Notes under the pieces: model-generated
The model's database searches: none
Told to the model about the DNA's origin: nothing
The model's input: only the letters and a program-made list of their open reading frames with translations
Assembly (NCBI GenBank): GCA_949316235.1
Contig: OX438755.1
Coordinates: 18,242,151-18,306,150, forward strand
Direction: 5' to 3'
Source: Oegoconia quadripuncta
Taxonomy: Eukaryota > Arthropoda > Insecta > Lepidoptera > Autostichidae
Length of the DNA: 64,000 nucleotides
Made by a program: the position numbers and the translations under genes
Part shown: piece after piece, positions 9,524 through 20,255 of the stretch
Numbering within the stretch: the stretch's first letter is position 1
Layout: every line of letters begins with the position of its first letter

Positions 9524-10314
9524 GAATATATAAAAGGCTATATAAAGATATAAAGGAAGATAACAAATTAAGGTATTAATGATGATGACTAAACGAATAC
9601 TCATTTTTTCAGTCGGGTATATTTCCTTGTCATCCGAACTTTTGTCAATTTGACATATTACAGATGCGTTTCGTGTCACGAATAGTAGTTCCAGAATAGT
9701 GGCTCCACGTCTTCACTTATTTCAAACGAAGCTTTTAGTTATATTTGTTGAAAGTCTAAATGGAATTCCACCACCCCTGCAAAAGATACACTAAATATTA
9801 AGTTTTTGCCCGAGGGAAAATACCTAATAACTCCACTATGTTACGAGAGTACATTTTAAATTAAAATTTCGTTTGCATGGAAAATATTTCATTATGAAAA
9901 ATCTCTTCTTTTCCTACACCCGAAGTACGATGGCGTGCAACTCAAAAGTTACACAAGATAAATTCTTAGCGCGGCGTAATAAGAATAGCATGTGTTACAC
10001 ATGATATGTAGCCGACCGTACTGAGCTCTTGGTTATTATGTAAAAGGAGACGTCGAGTATTTACAGAACATATTAAATATGATGGGTAGCAGGCATGAGA
10101 TGTTTCTTTTAAACAAGTCTGGAGTATTCTAATCAACATACCAGCCAAATGTCTACTGCTGAACATACATCATCTCTTCTAGGGCGATCGGTGGGAAGCG
10201 ATTTGCATTCATTGACATCCTGCGACCTGCGACTGAATTGAAAAATCAAGTCGTCTATTTTGTGAGTGAACGTCCTGCACTGCCGGCCATCAGTTCTTCG
10301 AGCTGTGCCTCATG
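9524..10314. other. No gene recognised
   Basis: AT-rich single-copy-looking sequence. A frame on the minus strand at 9966-10166 has no recognisable family features. CTGCTGAACATACATCATC near 10155 resembles a reversed retroposon tail. Confidence 0.4.
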
Positions 10315-10410
10315 TTCGAGATATCTGTAGTATATTGATAACCTCGCCTTATTTCGGTGTTTAAGCGTAGCGTTTTAGGTTTACTGTAACGAATTAAGTC
10401 AATGAAACTG
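10315..10410 (+). repeat. Unnamed dispersed repeat, copy 1
   Basis: GTAGTATATTGATAACCTCG, CTTATTTCGGTGTTT and GTAGCG match the reverse complement of 17495-17585 almost base for base over about 50 bp, and more loosely beyond. Confidence 0.6.
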
Positions 10411-11384
10411 ACATGATTGGGCTGCTGTGAATTATTTGAATAAAAAATTTCAAAACAACGCCATCTAACGACATCTATTTGATTTACACCTATGTTGAAT
10501 TGAACTTTAAGAAAATGACCTTAATATGTAAGAAAAATGAGGAGGGGGAACATTACATTGTTGTCCGGTTTTGATTGAGGAAAAAGTTCCTTAGAATTTT
10601 ATGCAATTATGAAACAGGACAAGTCCGTTTCTGTTATCTTCTATAGGATTGGACCGCTTTTGATTGGCCATAGTTCAAGGATCGGTAGATATGCATTCAT
10701 AGAGCCTAAAAACAAACAATAAATTAGGACAAGTCCGCTTATTTTCGCCAGCTCCTCAAATAATTTAATAACTTTACCGTTGAAGCGCAATGAATGATTC
10801 CATTAGTTATTCAAGCTTCAATACTCATTTTCAAGTTAAATTTGAAATAATTATTCAAATCAAAATCTCTTTTGTAGACAGGTTTGTATGTAGATTCGTT
10901 TGGGCGTTCATGTTTATAAGACGGCTGTATAGATTGAAAAGATCCCGAGGGCATCGCGAAGGTGTATCATCGGGGTCAGGGCAGAACTGAGGAGATAAAA
11001 ATAAAATTCAAATTATTTATTGCATTCCACAAATGTCGAACAATTTCAAAGTATCAATTGTCGACCCTGATGGGCATAGAAATAGCTGAGAGCAGGAAAA
11101 GTTTACATTATACTATTTATTATAAACTATATCTACTGTATTTACTCCTTTACTTTTTGTGATAATTATAAAATCGTGAATATTCCTATTATAAACTGTT
11201 TCTTAATAATTTATTTAGAAATTAATTTCTATTAATTAATTGTATTGGTAACTTATCATATATTTTATCAACATAACATAACGACTGGATAAGTGGATGT
11301 TCATATCGAACGTATGTATGTTTATATCTATTGTTGGGTATCTATTATTTTATATTTTTTTAAGTCATTGGTGCACAACCTCCT
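10411..11384. other. No gene recognised, short direct repeats
   Basis: AGGACAAGTCCG occurs at 10616 and 10727 and CCGNTTTTGATTG-like blocks at 10565 and 10658, which suggests a small modular repeat. Frames at 10790-11162 are short and unrecognised. Confidence 0.4.
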
Positions 11385-11552
11385 TGCTTTTATCCCATTC
11401 TATCTATTTCTCTACCTAAAGGTTGTCTGGTAGAAATCGCTTAATAGCGATAAGACCGCCTGGTTGTAAAAATTTTTTTTAAGCTATATTTATGAAGTGC
11501 ATTGTAGAATTTTTTGTGCGATAAAGTGTACTTGATTGATTGATTGATTGGA
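11385..11552 (+). mobile_element. LINE 3' UTR with stem-loop and (GATT)n tail
   Basis: Contains a stem-loop ATCGCT-TAAT-AGCGAT (11436-11451) followed by AAGACCGCC, then a T-rich stretch, GTGCGATAAAGTGTACTT and a (GATT)n tail ending at about 11550. The same arrangement is seen at 31190-31340 and 36080-36448, and an ending like this at 54305-54385. No coding part remains. Confidence 0.6.
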
Positions 11553-11879
11553 TGAAAACATTTCTAATCGAGAGGTAGTGAGATGAGCGTAGGGAGTTGT
11601 ATAGCCTTGTTGTAGGTATGTTTTTACGACATTCGTATAAATTGTGATTATTTTCAATTTTAAAAATCGACGAATATAAATCTCTATGGCGTTTAAAATA
11701 AAAACGTTTTAGAATTTTGTTACATAAACATTGTAATTTGATTTTAAATTCTATTACAAAGTCTTACGTGCTGTCGACTTTACACAAAAAGAAACAGTTG
11801 TTCCATAAAAAAGTTCAATGTCATGTCAATCAAAATGTATCGAGCAGCTGTGTAGTTTAAAAAACTAAAAAAACACGCT

Positions 11880-12150
11880 ACATTTCTACCATCAATTTCC
11901 AGGCTCTATCATCAGATCGTCAACACCAAGTGTAATATATTGGACTCGTCAAAACGAATTATATGATCCCAAACTCGAATGGTTTACTAGTAGCCACTGA
12001 TGAGTTTCATCATCCACCTCCTGGCTTCATCATCAGATCAGCTCCAAGATACCAAATTATAGTATTGTCATTAGAATTACATATACATACAGATTTTCAT
12101 TTCGATACAATTAGACGTAAGTTTAAATTAACTTTCAAGATTTAATTACA
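11880..12150 (+). repeat. CATCATCAGATC-type dispersed repeat
   Basis: Two diverged units, CAGGCTCTATCATCAGATCG at about 11901 and GGCTTCATCATCAGATCAGC at 12022, each followed by a CCAAG or CACCAAG block. I know this as a widespread lepidopteran repeat type. The reading is from memory of the motif. Confidence 0.45.
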
Positions 12151-12860
12151 TTGTTAGTTAGTAACAAGTGAAGCTAATTAAAGCGTGTTAATAAATAGAT
12201 CATATTCTTCCAAAATATTAACGGCATCGGTGACTTTAAATTCTAAGTCCGCACCAAGTGTATACCTTCCTCAGTTTCTAGTACGTGACCAGGGTTGGCG
12301 CAAATTTACCGCAGATCAACCTTTTAGTTTGCAAATGTTTAGGGTTGCCAATCTTTCACAGTGTTATTCATTCGACAGAACTTTGCATTTCGGGCACGTA
12401 ATGCTTCTTCGCCGAGACTTTATGGGGTCAGTGGAGCCTTTTCTGATCCTCTTGTAGTTGGGATTTCCATCAGAATATTTTTATCGGTATTTTTTTTTTA
12501 TCAAATTCATAAAGTTGGAGAGATTATTCCGAGAGTTGAGCCAACCTGTGAATAAAGTTAAGGAACACGGCTCTTGCATAGTGAAGGAACTGGAGTCCGA
12601 TTCTCGTGCAATTGACATTTCACTGTCCATAGACATTAGCATGTCTATCTCTTTCACATTTATATGCGTGTGCAAAAGCGACAGAATTGAAGTCTATCGA
12701 GAATGAAATGTCGAATGCGTGAGAATTAGGATCCAGGTCGTGCTTGCGAATACTACGGCGTTTTAAAATTGTAATACTGAAACGAAAAACAATGATTGGT
12801 ACATAAGAGTGAGCGAAATAGATCTTTGTTCACTGTGTTCATTTAACATAGGTACATATA
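12151..12860. other. No gene recognised
   Basis: Frames of 64-90 codons at 12185-12706 overlap in several phases and show no family motif. Base composition is slightly less AT-rich than the neighbourhood, so a decayed coding source is possible but not shown. Confidence 0.35.
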
Positions 12861-13190
12861 ACTGCCTCCATGGCTCAATGTAAACAACATTGGGTTTACG
12901 ATTCGAAGGTCGCGGGTTCGATCCCCAGCGGGGTACATGTTTAAGTACTCGGTTTGGTTGGTGGTAGGGCATTTTAAATGTCTGCCTGGCTAGCTACCAC
13001 CATCTTATCTAAATCTGCCGCCAAGCAGCAATTTTAATAGCATTGTTGTGTACCGGTTGTCAGAGATAAGATAGCCCGTCCCCCAGATGTGTTGGGGTTT
13101 CCGGGTCAGTACGCTTCCACCTTCGACCTCATCTTCACTTAACATCAGGGGTGATTGAGGTCAAGTACAAACCCGTTGTGCTTAAAAAAT
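12861..13190 (+). mobile_element. SINE-A copy, full length
   Basis: Head ACTGCCTCCATGGCTCAATG (two changes from the usual head), intact B box, complete body, and the end CGTTGTGCTTAAAAAA. It is immediately followed by a 5S-derived SINE. Confidence 0.9.
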
Positions 13191-13204
13191 ACATTCTGGT
13201 ACAA

Positions 13205-13345
13205 AACCAGAAGCACTCGTGGCGCAGTCGCATTCGCTATTCGTTTTCGCGGCCAGTCCTTGGATGGGTGACCACTAATGGCATTTTCGGAGGCCACGTT
13301 AAATAGTCGGTTCCTGTTGTTTTCAATTGAAGGCAGTCGATAAGC
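13205..13345 (+). mobile_element. 5S rRNA-derived SINE, internally deleted
   Basis: Matches the 9055-9226 element: CGCATTCGCTATTCGTTTTC at 13227, then directly CCAGTCCTTGGATGGGTGACC-like sequence at 13254-13273, so the GAAGTTAAGCAA block is deleted. The tail motifs GTTAAATAGTCGG and GTTGTTTTCAATT are shared. Confidence 0.7.
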
Positions 13346-13429
13346 CAAGTCGATGGCTTACCTGTAAGCCAGCTTACACTATTTGTAAGCCGCACTGTTA
13401 GATGGTCACTAGTCTGACACATGTCAAAA

Positions 13430-13900
13430 AAAATATAGTATCATTTAGGAAAAATAGTGATAAACATGATGTCAATACAAGAAATAAAGATAAACTTGCA
13501 GGTCACATAAGTCGCCTCCGCAAAGTCAGTAATTCATTCAAAGGGCTATGTATACGCTTTTTCAATAAGGTTCCTGTTGATATACAAAATCTTCCTTTCA
13601 ATAAATTTAAAGATACTATAAAACAGAAGCTTATTAAAAAAGCATATTATAAAATATCAGATTATTTAGATGATAAACATTCACGGACATAACCCGTTCG
13701 CATAACCAGGCTATTTCACAATTAATAATGAAATATTATAATATAAAATAATAATTAATAATTTTGTAATATAAAAACCTTTTTCTTTTTAAAGAGCAAC
13801 CTCTCGAGTTTCTTGATTGTTCTTCTCAGGGGAAAAATGTAAAATCTGACAATTTTAAGTGTACCCTGTGTACGTACAAAATAAAGCATTTTTTTATTTG
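13430..13900 (+). mobile_element. Jockey-like LINE C-terminus and 3' UTR
   Basis: About 85 intact codons (to the stop at 13690-13692) match the end of Jockey-clade pol proteins: KHDVNTRNKDKLAG, FKGLCIRFFNKVPVDIQNLP and YYKISDYLDDK. The 3' UTR follows with GAGTTTCTTGATTGTTCTTC and AATAAAGC near 13882, ending in a TTGATTTC-type tail. The N-terminal endonuclease and RT core are missing (5' truncation). Confidence 0.82.
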
Positions 13901-13904
13901 ATTT

Positions 13905-14012
13905 CACACAATTCACCAATCCGCACTGGGTTCTCGTGGTGGATTAAGGCTTATATCCTCTCCATGCGACAAGAGGCTGTGCCCCAACAATGGGGATGTG
14001 TTTAATTATATT
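13905..14012 (+). repeat. Dispersed repeat, copy of 8426-8530
   Basis: ATTCACCAATCCGCACTGGG followed by TGGTGGATTAAGGC and AGAGGCTGTGCCCCAACAAT. It is the opposite orientation to the 8.4-kb copy. Confidence 0.5.
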
Positions 14013-14294
14013 CATGAGCTGTATCTAAAAGCGCCTCTTATTAATATTTCTTAAAGAAGAAAATTAAAAGACTACTATTCATTTTACATACTCTAGTGCT
14101 TCGATTGGCCGCAAAATTATTTTTACCTCGGGCGACGTATATTCGCTCCGCTCTGGATTCAAAATAGCACCCTCACTGTAAAAACATTATTTCGCTCTCT
14201 TGTAATTAAAGCTACTATTTTAACCATCGTTCGGAGGTATGTAGTGACGTGGGCAGAGTTGCTGTAAGGCTTGAGCGATGCGAATAGTTTTCAA

Positions 14295-14447
14295 AAAAAA
14301 TAATCTAAATTCATTTCACGTTATAATATTTACACTGTATTGTCATGTGACTTTCCACATTTTTTTGACTTCTCTGCTCCTTCTTAAAGCTGACTCTCCA
14401 GAGAAGAACGAGCAAGAAACTCAAGGGTCGCTCCTTTTGTTTATATA
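14295..14447 (-). mobile_element. Jockey-like LINE 3' UTR only
   Basis: On the minus strand, GCGACCCTTGAGTTTCTTGC, TCGTTCTTCTCT and GAGTCAGCTTTAAGAAG match the 3' UTRs at 3070 and 50895. The coding part is not visible upstream. Confidence 0.65.
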
Positions 14448-14495
14448 ATAACTTGTTTGTTTGCAAACGCTCTATTCTACAAATACACATGAGTT

Positions 14496-14668
14496 TTAAC
14501 TCAGACTGAGATACGTCCGGACAAAGACGCTCAGTAATGCGTGCTTGACCTGAGTATATTCTGATTTAAACCCTATACAACGCGAAGGAGGCGGCAACGT
14601 ACCAGTCGCTAAGAACCAGCGCCAGGAAGCACTCGACGATTCCAATGTGACGCAGCGCATGCTGACTC
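14496..14668 (-). other. GC-rich segment open in several frames
   Basis: Between 14566 and 14668 the minus strand is open in two frames and the plus strand in one, with GC-rich codons unusual for this window. One frame begins at ATG 14660 and runs 54 codons to 14496 (contains SASWRWFLATGTLPPPSRC). Another reads HIGIVECFLALVLSDWYVAA. I cannot decide which, if any, is real. It may be an old coding exon or a GC-rich repeat. Confidence 0.3.
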
Positions 14669-15108
14669 TCTTTATTCTGAATTAGCAATTATACAATAAC
14701 CCTGGCAATGCATAAACTGAATAGAATAATAGATTGGAGGAACTATTACATGCCTAAAGTGACTCGTACTTATTTGATTTGTCATGGTCCATTCTGACAA
14801 AGTCCGCTCGGAAAAGGAGGGCGGGGTACGTTTTGTTTACCCGTTCCCTGGATATTATTGGATGTTGCCATACGTAACTTTATATCGAGCGTAATAGCGA
14901 TGCTAATAAATAAAGCAACCTAAATAACGTACATGTAGTTATGTACAATATGCCGTAATAAGGAAAATTGTCATGTTTGCTTTACTTGGATAGATTTATA
15001 TAACAAAACTTACGGAATCACCTTGGCGTATGTACTGTATCATGACTGTGCCACTTAGATAATAATCTGATGATTATAGGAAGAAATAAACTAAGTATCC
15101 ATCACCGT
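14669..15108. other. No gene recognised
   Basis: AT-rich, with no repeat head and no frame of note. Confidence 0.4.
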
Positions 15109-15353
15109 GAGCACCTGTGTGGCGCAATATAAACAACATAGGGTTTACGAATCGCAGGTCGTGGGTTTGATCCCAGCGGAGCACATATTTCGTTGGTGGT
15201 AGGGCATTTTAAATGCTCGCCTCGCTAGCTATCACCATCTTATCCAAGATAGCCACTGCTCCAAATAAAATAGGGTTTCACCTTCGGCCTCATCTTCACT
15301 TAACATCAAGTGTGATTGAGTTCAAGTAGTAACCTGTTGTGCAAACAAAAAAA
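15109..15353 (+). mobile_element. SINE-A copy, internally deleted
   Basis: Head ACCTGTGTGGCGCAATATAA, damaged B box (GGTTTGATCCC), and then a body lacking about 80 bases (the AATGTTAATAGCATTGTTGT block is gone). The end is the A-rich GTTGTGCAAACAAAAAAATA. Confidence 0.75.
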
Positions 15354-15354
15354 T

Positions 15355-15452
15355 AATATAAGTTTGTAAAAAAAAGAAACATACCTCGCTACGAATTGAA
15401 CCTGCGACCTCCCTTTTGTAAACTTTATCTAGTTTACATTGAACCAACAAGG
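15355..15452 (-). mobile_element. tRNA-like SINE head fragment
   Basis: The minus strand reads ACCGCCTTGTTGGTTCAATG then a GGAGGTCGCAGGTTCAATTC B box and GCGAGGTATG. It is related to the SINE-A head but has no SINE-A body after it. A true tRNA gene is unlikely because the acceptor ends do not pair. Confidence 0.45.
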
Positions 15453-15747
15453 CGGTCATCCTTTTATTAAAATGTAAGTAGAAAAAAATCTCCACTGAAA
15501 CCTTTTTTTTTATCTGCGCACTGGTTATGAAATCCAAATGGCCGCACAGCTGCGGCATTATCTTTTCATTTCGGTTCAATTAAGAGGACAATTACTCTAT
15601 GGACGCATTCAAATGGAAATGGATTAATAAACGCAGGGAGGGGACAAAACTAGGCGTGGATCCATGGAAGTGATAAAGGCTTCAAATTTTTTAGCTACGC
15701 TGCCGTTGGGTGGAACCTTTTTGTGTTGCCGACTTATATATGTATAT

Positions 15748-16003
15748 ACATATATCCTTAGACATACATACAGCGCCATCTAGTTCCACACTAAGCAACT
15801 ATAGGCTTGTGTTGTGGATACCAGATGGTTGATATACTACATAAATATTTTTTTTTTGTAAGTAATTACTTATTATAAATGAACACATCCATAACTCGGG
15901 TACATATGTCCGTATTCATCACACAAACATATGTCCCCAGCGGGATTTGAACCCGCAACCTTTTGGTATAGTGGCCAGAGTTGCTAACCACTACACCAAA
16001 CTT
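15748..16003 (-). mobile_element. SINE-C copy
   Basis: Complete on the minus strand apart from the first bases of the head: TTTGGTGTAGTGGTTAGCAA near 16000, B box GGTTCAAATCCC, body, and CTAGATGGCGCTGTATGTAT at the tail. Confidence 0.88.
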
Positions 16004-16184
16004 AGTGAGTTTATTTTTAACCGACTGCTTAAGGAGGAAGGGTAATGTTTTTCGAGTGTATGTAGATTTCTATGTTACCTCCTGTAAACGGCATGACAGA
16101 TTTCAAAGTGCATGGTGTCGTATTAAACCCAGAAGTGCCAGAAGTGCCATAGGATACATTTTATGGTGAAAAATGTATAGATAA

Positions 16185-16352
16185 CGGATGTTTGTATGAT
16201 GAATACGGACATGTGTACCCGAGTTATGGATGTTTTTCATTTATGTATTTATTTACAAAAAAATGTCTTTGTGTAATGTACCAACCATATGGTATCCACA
16301 ACACAAGCCTAGTTGCTTAGTGTGCAACTAGATGGCCCCTGTAAGGATATAA
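16185..16352 (+). mobile_element. SINE-C copy, 5'-truncated
   Basis: Starts inside the body (TGTTTGTATGATGAATACGG) and continues to GTGCAACTAGATGGCCCCTG and AAGGATAT. It faces the SINE-C at 15748-16003, giving a tail-to-tail arrangement around about 180 bp that includes TATGTAGATTTCTATGTTAC, a block also found near 43770. Confidence 0.75.
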
Positions 16353-16390
16353 AAAAAAAAAACAATATGGCGCCCGAAAAATGCAATATA

Positions 16391-16438
16391 AGCTGTGATT
16401 GAGGCCAAGTACGAACCCGTCGTGCATAAAAAAAAAGC
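16391..16438 (+). mobile_element. SINE-A 3' end only
   Basis: TGTGATTGAGGCCAAGTACG, ACCCGTCGTGCATAAAAAAA. Strong 5' truncation. Confidence 0.7.
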
Positions 16439-16659
16439 TGCAGGTTTTACATTTATTTATTTTATTCGGAACACCAACGGCAGAAGTAAAGTATAGCTAC
16501 ATAAAATATTTGAAGAAAGCCATTAAAAGGTATTTGCAGATACATTTTGATTAGACTTATTAGCTAAAAAGAAATAATCTCTCCGGGATAAGGTCCCTAG
16601 GAGTGCTGTGTTGAATTCGTTCTTGTACCATATGCGTCACTCTGTGACTCAAACGCAAT

Positions 16660-17040
16660 CCTACTAATAATATATATCCTACAGATTACCAGTCACTTTT
16701 CCTCGATAAAAAGTAGCCTATGTGTTAATCTGGTCCTAATATGTCAAACTACCAAATATCAACCATCTCTGTTCAGCTGTTTAGGCTAGCCGCCCTCCGG
16801 GAACGGGCCTCCCCTTGTGAGGGGGGCAGAGCAGGGGGGGACCTGGAGCCGCTAACGCGTTCCCAGGCAATCTCTACTGCTGCGGAAGGTAGCCACGGGG
16901 TTTTAGTTTAACCGACTCACCGTCCCCCAGGCGAGCGGTACGCGGAATGCGTTTCCCCATGTCAAAAAAAAAATCTGTTTAGGCGTGAACATTACATGCA
17001 CACACACAATTATTAATTATTATATTATTATTGGGATCCT
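16660..17040 (+). repeat. Dispersed CGACTTCGTCCGCG-family repeat, interrupted
   Basis: 3' part of the repeat also seen at 52125-52335: AAAAAGTAGCCTATGTGTTA, then CAGCTGTTTAGGC, broken by a 188-bp retroposon and resumed at GTGAACATTACATGCACACA and TTATTGGGAT. The two halves join without loss when the insertion and one target-duplication copy are removed. Confidence 0.7.
16787..16974 (+). mobile_element. Poly(A) retroposon with 10-bp target duplication
   Basis: A 188-bp GC-rich insert ends in GTC plus ten A residues and is flanked by perfect direct repeats CTGTTTAGGC (16777-16786 and 16975-16984). It contains GGTACGCGGAATGCGTTTCC near its 3' end, which resembles 5990-6040. Both the A tail and the duplication indicate target-primed reverse transcription. 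I cannot tell whether it is a SINE or the 3' end of a LINE. Confidence 0.8.
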
Positions 17041-17071
17041 AATCCGCCCTGGAGTTCTAATTTAGAAAAAA

Positions 17072-17281
17072 AAAAATATTTCGGACACTTGCACCTACAA
17101 TCTAGTCCAAACTAAGCAAAGCTTGTGCTATGGATACTAGATAACGGATAAACATACCTAAATATTTATATAAACATGCATGACTCGGGAATAAATATTC
17201 GTATTCATCACACAAACATTTACTCGTCGCGGGGTAGTTTCGCTGACAGAGTCACTATCCACTACACCAACCGATCGTCGA
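17072..17281 (-). mobile_element. SINE-B copy, B box deleted
   Basis: The tail and body are intact on the minus strand, but the head jumps from GCGAAAC to CCCCGCGACGAG, removing the GGTTGCGGGTTCGAAT segment that includes the B box. It is presumably pol III-silent. Confidence 0.82.
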
Positions 17282-17494
17282 TAGGTGAAAATGGTAGTTT
17301 TTGATGTCAAATTACAAATGGATTTGTGTAGGTTTTACCCGACTACAAGACGGCGTATGTAGCTATTACAATATGTGATAATGATAAAGTAGTTGGTCGC
17401 CATGTGAGTATTAAAGATGGTGGTTGATCGAGGCCGGAGGGTTCCGTAAATAAGACTCGTTGTCTATAGTGATATACATTGGTATCGGCGCTGA

Positions 17495-17585
17495 CTAAGC
17501 GATATTCGTTTATGTTGCAGTAAACCATTACGCTACGGTAAAACACCGAAATAAGACGAGGTTATCAATATACTACAAATATATA
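17495..17585 (-). repeat. Unnamed dispersed repeat, copy 2
   Basis: Reverse complement of 10315-10410 (GTAGTATATTGATAACCTCG, CTTATTTCGGTGTTTT). Confidence 0.6.
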
Positions 17586-17995
17586 AATAGTTTATTGCAT
17601 AAACTATCACACATCAAGAAAACAAAGAAACAAGCCAATATTTAAACAAAACACATAAACCTAACTAATGTAAATAGGGATAAAAACATTCCGTAACGAT
17701 ATTAACACTTTGCCAAAACATTTCAACTTTTACTGCCGATTCATTAGCGGGTAAGCCATGCAACAGGTCACAGCTTAGTGCATGAAAATGCTCGTAGGAT
17801 GAGAGCATGTACTGATTATGACATAGGAGATACGCGGGAGCAAGCAAAAAAAAAATTACGAGCGCAACGCTTTCAATATCGGAAAACCGAGAAACGTTGT
17901 AACAAAACGTACCTATATTCAACAGATCTTACAGCATTTATCTTTCTTTACAGCGTCTCGAGTGTAAGTGATGTCTGAACGCCATATTGAAATAT

Positions 17996-18071
17996 TTTTT
18001 ATGCACAACGGGTTACCACTTGACCTCAACAGACCTGATGTTAAGTGAAGATGAGGCCGAAGGTGGAAGAA
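17996..18071 (-). mobile_element. SINE-A 3' fragment
   Basis: The minus-strand tail (TTTTTTATGCACAACGGGTT at left) runs through GTTAAGTGAAGATGAGGCCG and stops at GGTGGAAGA, where a SINE-C fragment begins. Confidence 0.75.
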
Positions 18072-18073
18072 GG

Positions 18074-18178
18074 CCGAAGTATATCAACCATCTGGTATCC
18101 ACAACACAAGCCCATAGTTGCTTACTGTGGAAAGATGGCGCTGTATATGTCTAAGGATATATTTATTTATTTATATTT
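18074..18178 (+). mobile_element. SINE-C 3' fragment
   Basis: GTATATCAACCATCTGGTAT, CACAACACAAGCCCATAGTT, GATGGCGCTGTATATGTCTA, and a TTTATTTATT tail. It is joined directly to the SINE-A piece on its left. Confidence 0.75.
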
Positions 18179-19125
18179 ATGTAATTCTTTTAGAATACGT
18201 GTGATTTCACCGTTGACAGATAATTTCAAAAATAACGCGAGTTATATACCTGAAATTGTACGTTCTGGATTTTTGACGTAGCTTATTAGATGACAATAAT
18301 TTCATCGTTCGAAGCTTTTGCAGTGCCAAGATATAGGTTCGCGAAAATTGGCTGAAATGCGTCCAGAATGTTACGACCCTGTTGTTTTGCGTTCGACTTG
18401 GCGGACGCACAGATTGTTGCGTAGTTTGATGAAAATACTTCTTATTTATTTATTTAGTAAAGGTGTGACTTCAGAACAATTAACATTAAACATCACTAAT
18501 GTCCACTAAAGAAATTATAAAAACATAAAGACAAAGATTATGCCAGCCACCTGGCAACAAAGTGGTTTTGCTAGATAATTCCCAAGGTAGCGATGTTGCT
18601 AATTAATGTTAGAGCAATTTAAGCGTAATTTAATTAGGCAATGTCATTATATCTCACATTTTTTATATCTGCCAATTACAGAAGAATTCCCGTAGGATCA
18701 TTTCACCACCAAACCAATATATATGCGCCATATCTGGCCCAGTTGGCAGCAGTAATTGATGAACCCTCTGGAGGTTTATCTTCCGACTGGGATCCGATTA
18801 ATTCAATTTTAAAATGTTCGCTAATCCTTCTTTAAAAGACTTAATAGGAATTAAACGAAGTTGCCAAACTTTCGTCAGTAAGTTTTAAGACTTACATTAA
18901 GACGCTGATGTAAGGTGCTAAAGGGGGCGTGAATTTGCGAGGGTTGTCACACGGCATAGAAGTGAATAATTTATTCGATATTATACATAAATATCGTAAA
19001 ATACACTGAGGATCCATTCACAGTCTGCAGCTTCAAGTTAGAGCATGTATCAATTCTATTCATCAAATAGTAAAATTTTTGTTCTACGGCTTTAAAAAAC
19101 ATACAAAGTAATCTGAACTCCCTGA
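18179..19125. other. No gene recognised
   Basis: Short overlapping frames at 18207-18509 and 18641-18835 with no family motif. Confidence 0.4.
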
Positions 19126-19126
19126 T

Positions 19127-19600
19127 GGCAAAATCAAAAAAATCAAAATCAAAAATATTTTATTCAATGTAGGATTAAAAAATATCACTTATTGAAAGTC
19201 AACATGTTATTTTTTTTAAACTACATCGCTTCGCAAGGTGTTTATGTTAGGAAGTAATGGTTAGGTGTTATGGTTAGGCAAAGTGCAAGATAGTCGAATT
19301 TGGGCTAGTATTTAATGAATAATATGTTATGATCATTTTGGAGTATTAAAAGCTTGTTTTCAAAAGTATTTTAACGTAGAACTAATTTTAATTAAAACTA
19401 AAATTATTGGCTCGATAATTAAAAAAATATACAGTTAATAAACAAAAGCAGAAAAAAAATTGAAAAGGTAAGCGGTTCATATCCATGCTTGCTTATCGTC
19501 ACTTAAACAGTCATTAATTTTGTAACAGGTCGTTGTACATACATTTCAATTTTATGATTTTTGAATTAGCTTTTGAAATTTGTGAATTTTGAAAGCCCAT
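19127..19600 (-). mobile_element. Jockey-like LINE C-terminal end and 3' UTR
   Basis: On the minus strand 19476-19600 reads through AATTAATGACTGTTTAAGTG and GATAAGCAAGCATGG, the ending (DDKQAW) shared with 2990 and 50845, but with frameshifts. The left border is a TGATTTTGATTTTTTTGATT-type tail (19130-19160), normal for this LINE group. Confidence 0.6.
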
Positions 19601-19639
19601 TTTCACTATTGCGCACCACTTCTTCTTTAATTTAAGAGC

Positions 19640-20255
19640 TATGCTCTTGTCGGTGGAGTAATGAACACTCCTCACTGGTTTCCGCCTTATCGTAGTTACG
19701 TTCATCATCATCATCATCTGATTTAAGAGCCATGCTCTTGTAGGTGGAGATTTCTCCATATGTCTCTGCTCTCCGCCTTCCTCTTGACCTCCTGATACGA
19801 CACGACGTTCAACTTCTCTTTTATCTGCTGCTTGTAGCTTATCCGCCTCTATTCTTCCTGCTATTATGGTTTTGATGAAATCATCGTGTCGTATAAGGTG
19901 TCCCAGCATTTTCCCTCTTCTATTACTTCCAACAATTTCCTTTTTTCCTTTACTATATTTAAAACCTCTTCGTTCGTTTTCTTCTTTGTCCAGCGTACGT
20001 TCCATTCTCCTCCAGCACCATATCTCAAAACCTTCCAATCTTTCTTTGTGTTTAAGAGTTAGAGTCCACGTTTCACACCCATACAAAGCAATGCTCCAAA
20101 TGTACACTTTTATAAGTTTTTTTATGAACTCGGCCTGATATTCTGGCTTTGAGCAGATTCTTTTTTGCATTGAATGCTTGTCTTGCCATCGCTATTTTTG
20201 CTTTTATGTCTGGCATACATCGAGAGTCATTAGTAATTGCGCTGCACACCGCACC
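19640..20255 (-). mobile_element. LINE pol C-terminus, frameshifted
   Basis: The minus strand encodes the post-RT region of a non-LTR element: DIKAKIAMARQAFNAKKN (about 20165-20215), then after a one-base shift in the run of A at about 20165, KLIKVYIWSIALYGCETWTL, FEIWCWRRMERT and GHLIRHDDFIKTIIAGRIEA. The 218-codon open frame (19514-20170) continues past the true end into unrelated LINE debris, so its last third is not real protein. The tail repeats TTTAAGAGC-ATGCTCTTG blocks twice. Confidence 0.8.
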
